From the NCBI RefSeq assembly GCF_019968905.1, contig NZ_CP079946.1:248001-312000 (forward strand): a stretch of 64,000 nt of DNA. The letters run 5' to 3'. Made by a program: the position numbers and the translations under genes. Position 1 is the first letter of the stretch. Each line of letters opens with the position of its first letter. The notes under the pieces were generated by a model. It did no database searches and was not told where the DNA came from. It worked only from the letters and a program-made list of their open reading frames with translations. Source of the DNA: Corallococcus sp. EGB (GTDB lineage: Bacteria > Myxococcota > Myxococcia > Myxococcales > Myxococcaceae). Shown one piece after another: positions 47,391 to 54,909 of this stretch.

Positions 47391-48236
47391 ATGAGGCCGG
47401 ACATGAAGAGGCTCACGTGGGTGCTGGCGGCGGCGCTGATGATGACCGCCTGCGCGGCGGGCAGGCCGTCGGAGGTGTCGCGCACGCCCTCCGCCACGGG
47501 CGCCGTCTCCGAGGAGGAGTTCAAGGCCATGCACACCCTGCGCACGGACGCCGCCCCCGAGCGCAAGGGCCAGCAGGTGGAGCTGTCCGACGGCTCCAAG
47601 GCCTACCTGAGCCTGCCGCCCAACGCGAAGGGCCCCCTGCCCGGCATCATCGTCATCCACGAGTGGTGGGGCCTCAACGAGCACGTGCAGGCCTGGACGG
47701 ACCGGCTGGCGGCCGAGGGCTACGCGGCGCTCGCGGTGGACCTCTACCACGGCAAGGTGGCCACCACGCCCGACGAGGCGCTCGCGCTGGTGAAGGCAGC
47801 GGACGACGACCAGGCCACGAAGACGCTGCTGGCCGCGCACGCGTTCCTCAAGGGCGACCCGCGCATCCAGGCCCCGCGCACCGGCAGCATCGGCTGGTGC
47901 TTCGGCGGCGGCTGGTCGCTGCGCGCCGCCATGGCCATCCCGGAGCTGAGCGCCGCGGTCCTCTACTACGGCTCCCCGGTGACGGATCCGCAGGAGCTGT
48001 CCACCATCAAGGCGCAGGTGCTGGGCATCTTCGGGACCAAGGACAAGTCCATCCCGCAGGAGACGGTGCAGGCCTTCGAGAAGGCCCTGGACGAGGCCGG
48101 CGTGCGCAGCCGCATCGTGGAGTACGACGCGGACCACGCCTTCGCCAACCCGTCCGGCGCCCGCTACGACGCGCGCGCCGCCGCGTCCGCCTGGGCGGAG
48201 ACGTCCGCGTTCCTCGCGCGCACCCTCAAGCGCTGA
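47391..48236 (+). CDS. Dienelactone-hydrolase family lipoprotein
   Basis: The 281-aa protein has a lipobox (LMMTAC, Cys 16 from this start) and the alpha/beta-hydrolase body of dienelactone hydrolases. It shows IIVIHEWWGLNEHVQAWTDR, the nucleophile elbow GWCFGGGW with the catalytic Cys, and LGIFGTKD with the Asp; DADHAF carries the His. The substrate could be any small ester. The ATG at 47391 has GAAAGGA upstream; ATG 47361 or 47403 are alternatives. Envelope location is unusual for DLH and follows from the lipobox. Confidence 0.85.
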   Translation: MRPDMKRLTWVLAAALMMTACAAGRPSEVSRTPSATGAVSEEEFKAMHTLRTDAAPERKGQQVELSDGSKAYLSLPPNAKGPLPGIIVIHEWWGLNEHVQAWTDRLAAEGYAALAVDLYHGKVATTPDEALALVKAADDDQATKTLLAAHAFLKGDPRIQAPRTGSIGWCFGGGWSLRAAMAIPELSAAVLYYGSPVTDPQELSTIKAQVLGIFGTKDKSIPQETVQAFEKALDEAGVRSRIVEYDADHAFANPSGARYDARAAASAWAETSAFLARTLKR

Positions 48237-48258
48237 AGACGCACGGGGCCGGCGGCCC

Positions 48259-48861
48259 TCAGTACGGCCGCTGGCCCACGTAGTTGCCGGGGGGCGCGTA
48301 GTTGCACACCCAGAAGTCCCACGTGGAGCCGTTCACGTTGCAGCGCTGCACGCCGCAGCCCAGGCGGCGCGTGTTGCGCCACACCACCTGCGTGTAGTGG
48401 CCACATTGCGCGCCCGTCTTGCAGGTGTTCTTCGCGTAGTCGTAGTCGGCCACCTCGGCCACCCAGGCCTTGGTCACCACGCCCTTCGTGTCCCAGTAGC
48501 CCGGAGTGGCCCACGCGATGTTCTCCCCGGCGTTCCCCCGGCCCGGGTTGTGGTCGAGCGCGCAGGTCTCCGCCCACTTCTGGGCGACCTCCGCCACGCT
48601 GGGGTCCCACGTGAGCGGCTCCAGCGCGGGTGACGGTGTGGGCATCGCGGCGGCGCGGGCGGCGTTGTGGGCCTCCAGCATGTCCCGGGCGAACTGCGTC
48701 AATTCCACGGTCCCCGCGTCGGTGCCGGTGCCCCCGTCCTCCTGGATGCCCGCGTCCACGGTCGTGTCGTCCGTGTCCCCGCCCGGGATGCAGGCGAGCA
48801 GGAGGAAGGGGCTGAGCAGTCCAATGGACGACAGGGAGCGGAGGCGGGAGGGGCGTCGCAT
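48259..48861 (-). CDS. CAP-domain (SCP/PR1-like) lipoprotein
   Basis: The 200-aa protein has a lipobox (FLLLAC, Cys 25) and a short Asp/Thr-rich linker. The CAP fold motifs are HNAARAAAMP, VAEVAQKWAE, GENIAW, the CAP1 signature CGHYTQVVWRNTRRLGCG and CAP2 WVCNYAPPGNYVGQ. CAP proteins are secreted and have lipid-binding, proteolytic or inhibitory roles. A close paralogue lies 2 kb away. Orientation is opposite to the DLH gene; they converge. Confidence 0.88.
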   Translation of the reverse strand: MRRPSRLRSLSSIGLLSPFLLLACIPGGDTDDTTVDAGIQEDGGTGTDAGTVELTQFARDMLEAHNAARAAAMPTPSPALEPLTWDPSVAEVAQKWAETCALDHNPGRGNAGENIAWATPGYWDTKGVVTKAWVAEVADYDYAKNTCKTGAQCGHYTQVVWRNTRRLGCGVQRCNVNGSTWDFWVCNYAPPGNYVGQRPY

Positions 48862-48975
48862 GGGAGGGATTATCCGCGCGCGGGTGGGTGTGCGGGCAAG
48901 CGGACAGGAGGGCAGCCGGGATGGGGAGCGGTGGGGGGCCCGTGATAGGGTCGGGGTCCGGTCAGGAGGGGCGAC

Positions 48976-49185
48976 ATGAGCCAGGACGAAACCCGCGCGA
49001 GGAAGATCCAGACAGCTCTCGAAGGGAACGATGAGTTCAGTACCTTTTCCGTCGACCCGGACCTCAAGAAGCTGAAGATGAAGCTGGACCTCCAGTCGGA
49101 GGCGCAGCAGCAGGCCGGCCGCCCGGAGACCGCCCCCACGTCGGGCATGTTCATGCGGCTGTTCCACAAGATGTTCCGGGGTTGA
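48976..49185 (+). CDS. Small conserved-looking protein, unknown
   Basis: The 69-aa protein begins MSQDETRARKIQTALEGNDE, is highly charged and helical, and has no signal. The SD is AGGAGGGG seven bases before the ATG. The next gene starts 5 bases after its stop, so they are co-transcribed. No family recognised. Confidence 0.6.
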   Translation: MSQDETRARKIQTALEGNDEFSTFSVDPDLKKLKMKLDLQSEAQQQAGRPETAPTSGMFMRLFHKMFRG

Positions 49186-49190
49186 GCACG

Positions 49191-49868
49191 ATGGCGATGG
49201 AGTCCTACCGCGCGCAGTGGGAGCGCTCGCGGGCGTATCTGGAGACAGGGGACCTGGGGCTCGCGCTTCAGGAGCTGCGGGACGCGCTGACGCTGGCGCC
49301 GGACGACGCGGTCCTCTGGGAGGAGATCTTCAACCTGTCGCTGCTCGGAGGGCTCACGCAGAACGCCCTGGCCGCGGCGCTGCGGCTGCGCCAGCTGGCG
49401 CCGGAGAACCCCAACTTCATCGGCCTGCACGCGATGGCCGCGCTGCTCTCCGGCAAGCTGGCGGAGGCCCTGCCCCTCTTCGAGGAGGTCCTCCAGCGCG
49501 ACCCCGAATCGGTGGAGGCCCGGCGGCAGCTCGCGCGGGCGCTGGACGTCGCGGGCCAGCACGGCCGGGTGCGCACGCTGCTGGAGGAGGCCGTCGCCAG
49601 GGAGCCCACGGACACGGGCGCGCCCAACGACCTGGCGGTGCACTACCTGGAGCATGTGCCCCAGGAGGGCCCAGGGCTCGCCGCGCGCGTGCTCGCCCCG
49701 GTGCTGGAGGCGCACCCGGAGGACCCCACCACGCACTTCAACCTGGCGCTGGCGCTGCGCCTGGGCGAGCCCGCCAGGGCCCGCCACCACGCGGAGCAGG
49801 TCCTCCAGGGGGATGACAAGGAGCTGCGCGCGAAGGCCCAGCAGCTGCTGGGGATGCTCCCCGCTTGA
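49191..49868 (+). CDS. TPR-repeat protein
   Basis: The ~225-aa protein contains about five tetratricopeptide-like helical pairs, e.g. SRAYLETGDLGLALQELRDA, LRLRQLAPENPNFIGLHAM and LLSGKLAEALPLFEEVLQRD. No signal peptide is visible. TPR proteins bind partners. The start is ATG 49191 (a TTG at 49182 is in frame). It overlaps or nearly touches the next gene. Confidence 0.75.
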   Translation: MAMESYRAQWERSRAYLETGDLGLALQELRDALTLAPDDAVLWEEIFNLSLLGGLTQNALAAALRLRQLAPENPNFIGLHAMAALLSGKLAEALPLFEEVLQRDPESVEARRQLARALDVAGQHGRVRTLLEEAVAREPTDTGAPNDLAVHYLEHVPQEGPGLAARVLAPVLEAHPEDPTTHFNLALALRLGEPARARHHAEQVLQGDDKELRAKAQQLLGMLPA

Positions 49869-49906
49869 GCCGTCAGTCCGCGCCGGGGACCCCCGTCCCC
49901 GGCGCC

Positions 49907-50884
49907 ATGGATTTCAAGAGACAGACCCTGAAGACCCCCGGCGCCGTGTCCTCCCTGTGCTGGAGCGGCGACGCGCTCGTGGACCCGGTGGGTGGGCTGG
50001 TGCGCTACCACCTGGACGGCACCCTCTCCGACCCGCATGTGCGTTACGCCTACCGCTTCGACCGCGCGGTGATGTCCCCGGACGGCCGGTTCAGCGTGCT
50101 GTACGAATCGCTGGGGACGGCGGGGCTGCTGCTCGATGGCACGCATGTGGTGCGGCAGCTGACGCGCGACTTCTACCACGCGGACACCCACGACTATCCC
50201 GTGGCCCTGCACACGCTCCCCAGCGGACGCACGCTGCTCGCGCACTGCCCGGAGTCGTACTGCGTGCTGGAGCTGGAGGACGCCGCCACCGGCGAGCGCC
50301 TCACGAAGCGCGACAACACCCCGATGGACATCTTCCACTCGCGGCTCCAGTTCAGCCCGGACGGGCGCTACCTGGCGAGCGCGGGTTGGATCTGGCACCC
50401 GGTGGACGCGGCGTCGGTGTTCGATGTGCCCCGCGCGCTGGAGGAGCCCGCATCGCTGGACCGCGCCGCGCTGATGGACGGCGTGGAGAACGGCATCTTC
50501 CTCCTGTCCGTGGCCTTCGGCGCGAAGGACGCGCTCGTCTTCGTCCGGATTGAAGAGTCCCGCGACGACGCCACCTTCTTCCTGGGCACGTACTCGCTGA
50601 CGGAGAAGAAGGTGCTGGCGGAGGTGGAGCTGGAGGAGCCCGCGGGCCCGCTGATGGTCGTGGACGCGGAGCACGTGGTGGACTTCTTCGTCCACCCGAA
50701 GCTCGTGTCGCGCTCCACCGGCCGCGTCGTGCAGCGCTGGGAGGACCTGGACACGGGGAAGGCGCTGGGCAGCATGCGCAGCCACCTGCCCCCTCCGCCG
50801 CCCTTCGCCATGGACCCCGCGAACCGCCGCTTCGCCGTGGGGACGGCGAACGGCATCGAGGTCATCACGCTCGCGGCTCAGTAG
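49907..50884 (+). CDS. WD40/propeller-like protein, unknown
   Basis: The ~325-aa protein has repeated WD-type motifs: FSPDGRYLASAGWIW, MSPDGRFSVLYES, and FAMDPANRRFAVGTANGIEV. A beta-propeller is likely. It has no signal peptide. The start is uncertain: TTG 49865 overlaps the TPR stop, ATG 49907 is the first ATG. It converges on the second CAP lipoprotein gene with a 7-base overlap. Confidence 0.6.
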   Translation: MDFKRQTLKTPGAVSSLCWSGDALVDPVGGLVRYHLDGTLSDPHVRYAYRFDRAVMSPDGRFSVLYESLGTAGLLLDGTHVVRQLTRDFYHADTHDYPVALHTLPSGRTLLAHCPESYCVLELEDAATGERLTKRDNTPMDIFHSRLQFSPDGRYLASAGWIWHPVDAASVFDVPRALEEPASLDRAALMDGVENGIFLLSVAFGAKDALVFVRIEESRDDATFFLGTYSLTEKKVLAEVELEEPAGPLMVVDAEHVVDFFVHPKLVSRSTGRVVQRWEDLDTGKALGSMRSHLPPPPPFAMDPANRRFAVGTANGIEVITLAAQ

Positions 50885-51531
50885 GGCTTCTCGCCCACCC
50901 AGTTGCCCGGCGGCGCGTAGTTGCACACCCAGAGCTGCCACGTCTTCACGTCCGCGCCGAAGGGCGAGTTCTTCGTGCACAGCCGCGTCGCGCAGCCCAC
51001 CGCCTTCGTGGTGCGCCACACCACCTGCGTGTAGTGGCCGCACATCTTCCCGGCCCTGCACTTGCCGGACGCGTAATCGTAGTCGGAGGCCTCGTCCGCC
51101 CAGCCCTTCACCACCTGCGCGGTGGTCCAGGTGTCCGGCGTCGCGGCGGCCAGGTTCTCACCGAAGCCGCCCCGGTCCGGGTTGTGCTCGAAGCGGCACT
51201 CCTTCGCGTAGGCCTCCGCCTTGCGCGCCGCCTCGTCGGACCAGGTGAGCGCGGGCAGCGCCGGCTTCGGCGTGGGACGCGAGGCCTTCGCCCGCGCCTC
51301 GTTGTGCGCGGCCACCATGTCGCGCTTCAGCTCCGCGGCGGACGGCACCGGCTTGCGAGCACCCTCGCGAGGCACGGGCGTGGCCTCGGCGGCCTTGCGC
51401 GCGACGGCGGTGGTCGCGGCCTTCTTCGTGGAAGCGGAGACGGGGCGCTGCGCGCTCGCGCTGGAGCCACAGCCGAGCAACGGGGTCAGCAGCGCCACGG
51501 CGAGCCCGCGACAGAACACAGGAGGAGCCAT
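50878..51531 (-). CDS. Second CAP-domain lipoprotein
   Basis: The 217-aa protein has lipobox LLGC (Cys 21 from MAPPVF), an Ala/Lys-rich linker, then a CAP domain: AHNEARAKASRP, GGFGENLAAATPDT, CGHYTQVVWRTTKAVGCA and WVCNYAPPGNWVGEKPY. It resembles the first CAP lipoprotein over the whole domain, which suggests duplication. The last 7 bases overlap the convergent propeller gene. Confidence 0.87.
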   Translation of the reverse strand: MAPPVFCRGLAVALLTPLLGCGSSASAQRPVSASTKKAATTAVARKAAEATPVPREGARKPVPSAAELKRDMVAAHNEARAKASRPTPKPALPALTWSDEAARKAEAYAKECRFEHNPDRGGFGENLAAATPDTWTTAQVVKGWADEASDYDYASGKCRAGKMCGHYTQVVWRTTKAVGCATRLCTKNSPFGADVKTWQLWVCNYAPPGNWVGEKPY

Positions 51532-51618
51532 GCGCCGAATCATTCCGCACTGGCGCCCCGCGTGCAGGAGAACCGGACCGGGCAGGCGGACCCCGGGGGG
51601 CCCGAGCGCCCTCCCGCC

Positions 51619-52947
51619 CTACGCTCCCAGCCCGGAGAGCGACCCCGTCCCGTCGTCGCCGAAGGTCGTGGTGGGCACGCCGAACATGTTGAGCAGGGCG
51701 ATGTAGAGGTTCGCCAGCGGCTGGCCCCCGAAGCGGATGTGCCGGCCCGGCGCGAGGGCGCCGCCCGCACGGCCCGCGAGCAGGATGGGCAGGTTCTTGT
51801 GCTCGTGCATGTTGCCGTCGGCGATCTCACTGGAGAAGTACGCGGCGGTGTGGTCCAGCAGCGTCCCGTTCACCTCCTGCACGCCCTTCATGCGCTGGAG
51901 GAGGTAGGAGAACTGCTCCACCTCCCACTTGTCGATCTTGGCCAGCGCGTCGTAGTTGGCCTGGGCCCGCTGGTGGTGCGAGTACGCGTGGTGCTCGCCG
52001 GTCAGCCCCAGGAACGAATACACGCGCTCGCTGCGCGCGTTGCCCAGCATGAAGGTGCACGTGCGGGTCAGGTCGCACTGGAACGCGAGCACGATGAGGT
52101 CCAGCATCGCCTTCGTCTTCTCGCGCACGTCCACGGTGTCCGCGGGCTCGGTGACGGCGCCGCACGTGGGGCCCGCGCCGTCCATCGCGTTCACGCGCAG
52201 CTCCAGCTCGCGCACGCCGGTGAAGTATTCGTCCAGCTTGTGCTGGTCCGTGGCGCCCAGCTTCGACTGGAGCGCCTTCGCGTCGTCGCGCACGGCGTCG
52301 ATGATGCTCAGGCCATACGCCTTGCGCTTCGCCAGCTCCGCCTGCGTGGCGCCCGGGTCGAAGTCCGCGAAGAGCCGCTCGAAGGCCGCGCGCGGCTTCG
52401 TCTCCTTGGGCACGGGGCTGGACGGCCCCGCCCAGGCGATGTTGTTCGCGTACGGGCACGCGTACCCGGAGTCGCAGTTGCCAATGCCCTTGCCCTGGTC
52501 GATGCCCAGCTCCAGCGACGGGAAGCGCGTGGCCTTGCCCACCGCGTTCGCCAGCACCTGGTCCATGGAGATGCCGGTGTGGATGTTGGTGCCCTCCGTC
52601 TTGCGCGCCTTCACGCAGGAGAGGAACGCGGACGTCGCGGCGGCGTGGTGGCCGTCGCCGTCCGGCTTGCCGGGCAGGTTGTTCAGGCCGCTCAGCACCA
52701 GCAGGTCGCTCTTCACCGGCGCCAGCGACGCGAGCGTGGGCGTCAGCGAGTAGTTCGCGCCCTCGTCGTCGGGCGTCCACTTGGGCATGTGGATGCCGCA
52801 GGGCGTGTAGAAGGCCACGAAGCGGCGCGGGGCCGGTGGGGCGGCGCGGGCCGTGTTGGGGCGCATGACGTCCAGCAGGGGCAGCGCCATCAGCGCGCCC
52901 ATGCCGCGCAGGAGCGTACGTCGGGAGAGGGTAGGGGTGCGGCTCAT
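51619..52947 (-). CDS. DUF1552 secreted protein, Tat-type signal
   Basis: The 442-aa protein has a twin-Arg-type signal (SRRTLLRGMGALMALPLLDV) and matches the DUF1552 family (YTPCGIHMPKW, LSGLNNLPGKPDGDGHH, PSLELGIDQGKG, CDLTRTCTFMLGNARSE, VYSFLGLTGEHHAYSHH). Function is unknown; the family commonly pairs with DUF1592-type proteins, as it does here. Start ATG overlaps the stop of the DUF1592 gene (ATGA). Confidence 0.87.
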   Translation of the reverse strand: MSRTPTLSRRTLLRGMGALMALPLLDVMRPNTARAAPPAPRRFVAFYTPCGIHMPKWTPDDEGANYSLTPTLASLAPVKSDLLVLSGLNNLPGKPDGDGHHAAATSAFLSCVKARKTEGTNIHTGISMDQVLANAVGKATRFPSLELGIDQGKGIGNCDSGYACPYANNIAWAGPSSPVPKETKPRAAFERLFADFDPGATQAELAKRKAYGLSIIDAVRDDAKALQSKLGATDQHKLDEYFTGVRELELRVNAMDGAGPTCGAVTEPADTVDVREKTKAMLDLIVLAFQCDLTRTCTFMLGNARSERVYSFLGLTGEHHAYSHHQRAQANYDALAKIDKWEVEQFSYLLQRMKGVQEVNGTLLDHTAAYFSSEIADGNMHEHKNLPILLAGRAGGALAPGRHIRFGGQPLANLYIALLNMFGVPTTTFGDDGTGSLSGLGA

Positions 52948-54623
52948 GGTTTGGGTGCCTCCGCCTCGCCGTGCCGCCGCAGGAACGCGTCGCTGCGGAC
53001 GATGGCGAGGATGTAGTCGGTGAGCCGGCCACCCTGGGACTCGGCCTGCTGGGAGATGTCGCGCACGGTGCAGCGGTCCTGGTCTTCCGCGCCGCGCCCC
53101 AGCGCGTAGGTGAGCAGGTGCCGCGTCATGCACGCGGACAGGTCCGGGTCCTGCTTCACCACCTCGCGCATCTCCACCACGCCGTTGAACGACTTGCCCC
53201 CGGGCAGCTCGCCGCTGGGGTCCACCGTCGCGCCGCCTTCTTCCTTCGTGCGCCAGCGGCCCACCGGGTCGAAGTTCTCCAGGCCGAAGCCCAGCGGATC
53301 CATCAGCGTGTGACAGCCCGCGCAGGACGGGTTCGCGCGGTGCTGCGCCATGCGCGCCTTGATGTTGAGCGTGGGGTCCACCGCCGGGGCCAGCCCGCCC
53401 GCGTCAGGCGGTGGCGGAGGCGGCCCCTTGCACAGCAGCTGCTCCAACACCCAGACGCCGCGCTTCACCGGCGACGTGCGGTCCGGGTTGGCGGTGACGG
53501 TGAGCAGCGCGCCCTTGCCGAAGAGGCCCGCGCGCTCCGGGTGGTCCTTCAGCTCCACGCGCGTCATCGCGGAGGTGCCGGGCCTGGGCATCCCGTAGTG
53601 CGTGGCCAGCCGGTCGTTCACGTAGGTGAAGGGCGCGTCCAAGAGGTCCTCGATGCGGTGGTCGCCGGTGATGAACTCCTGGAAGACGAGCTGCATCTCC
53701 TGGCGCATGGCCGCGCGCAGCGGTTCGTCGAAGCCGTAGCGGGACTCCGGCTGGGAGAAGTCGAGCGCGCGCGTGTAGAGCCACTGGCCCGCGAAGTTGT
53801 CCACCAGCGCGCGGGCCTTGGGGTCCACCAGCATGCGCCGCACCTGCGCCTCCAGCACCTCCGGCTCGTGCAGGTGGCCGCCCTCCGCGGCCTGCAGCAG
53901 CGCTTCATCCGGCATGCTGCTCCAGAGGAAGTAGGACAGGCGGCTCGCCAGCTCCAGGTCGCTCACGGGATGCGGCGCGAGGGAGGTGGGGGCGGGGTCC
54001 AGCTCCACGCGGAAGAGGAAGTGCGGCGACACCAGCGCCGAGCGCAGCGCCAGCTTCACGCCCACCTCCGGCGTGTCGCCATGCTGCCGGGCCAGCGTGA
54101 CGAACGCGGCCAGCCGCTCCACTTCTTCCGGCGTGACGGGCCGGCGCCAGGCCCGGCGCACGAAGGTCTTGAGCAGCTCTTTCGCGCACGCTTCCGGTTG
54201 GGCCGGGTCGAGCGCGCACGTGTTGAACGCGCCTCGCGCCCACGCGGCGTCCACCAGCACCTCCGCCGCGCGCGAGTACTTCTCCATCAGCAGCGGGGAC
54301 ATGCTGAGCACGTCCGCGTTGTTGTCGAAGCCGAAGCCGTGGTCGTCCGGCGGGAAGTCGCTCGCGGGCGAGCTCGTGTCCCCCAGCAGGTCGCGCACGG
54401 TGTTGTTGTATTCGGCGCGGTTGAGGCGGTGCAGCGTGACGCGGCCCGGGTCGCGCGCCGCCTCGCGGCACTGCGCGTCCTGCGGATCCACGGGCGTGTT
54501 GTCGGGGGCGTCCGGCCCCGGGAGCACCCTCGCCTTGGGAGGTGAGCCGTTGCAGCCCACGGCCAGCAGCACCGCCGCCGCCGCGAGGCTCCTCCTCCGC
54601 CATCTCCAACCGCTGGCCCTCAC
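52944..54623 (-). CDS. DUF1592/DUF1588 lipoprotein with c-type haem motif
   Basis: The 559-aa protein has a lipobox (LAVGC) and domains in the usual order DUF1587, DUF1595, DUF1592, DUF1588, DUF1585 (VTLHRLNRAEYNNTVRDLLG; LLKTFVRRAWRRPVTPEE; PHFLFRVE with RLSYFLWSSMPDEA; NPDRTSPVKRGVWVLEQ; HLLTYALGRGAEDQDRCTV). One haem-attachment site CAGCH is in the DUF1588 part. Start GTG at 54623 has a GGAGGAG SD 11 bases upstream; a closer GTG at 54632 is possible. Redox role with DUF1552 is inferred. Confidence 0.87.
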   Translation of the reverse strand: MRASGWRWRRRSLAAAAVLLAVGCNGSPPKARVLPGPDAPDNTPVDPQDAQCREAARDPGRVTLHRLNRAEYNNTVRDLLGDTSSPASDFPPDDHGFGFDNNADVLSMSPLLMEKYSRAAEVLVDAAWARGAFNTCALDPAQPEACAKELLKTFVRRAWRRPVTPEEVERLAAFVTLARQHGDTPEVGVKLALRSALVSPHFLFRVELDPAPTSLAPHPVSDLELASRLSYFLWSSMPDEALLQAAEGGHLHEPEVLEAQVRRMLVDPKARALVDNFAGQWLYTRALDFSQPESRYGFDEPLRAAMRQEMQLVFQEFITGDHRIEDLLDAPFTYVNDRLATHYGMPRPGTSAMTRVELKDHPERAGLFGKGALLTVTANPDRTSPVKRGVWVLEQLLCKGPPPPPPDAGGLAPAVDPTLNIKARMAQHRANPSCAGCHTLMDPLGFGLENFDPVGRWRTKEEGGATVDPSGELPGGKSFNGVVEMREVVKQDPDLSACMTRHLLTYALGRGAEDQDRCTVRDISQQAESQGGRLTDYILAIVRSDAFLRRHGEAEAPKP

Positions 54624-54722
54624 GTCGTGCACGCCTCCTCCGGGCCGCGAAAGGCCCCCGGCGAGCGCGCACCCAAGCAAATCCCTCACCAACGCCGCGT
54701 GACGACGGGCCGACGCACGGCT

Positions 54723-54743
54723 CCATCTCCGGGGGGGAGATGG
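54723..54743. terminator. Hairpin downstream of the M3 peptidase gene
   Basis: A perfect 8-bp stem CCATCTCC/GGAGATGG with a five-G loop (top strand). It lies 167 bases downstream of the M3 peptidase stop on the minus strand. No T-tract. Confidence 0.35.
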
Positions 54744-54909
54744 GGACGCGCGGGGGAACGGATGGGGAAGAACCGTTCCGCGGCCGGGCTGGGTCCTGGG
54801 AGTGGGAGGCACCGCGCGCCGACTCCTGCCTCGATGGGCGGGGCAGGCGGCGCGGCGTTCCCGGAAGCGGGCGGGGAGGCGCGGCCCGCTCCCGGGGATG
54901 CAACCCGCG

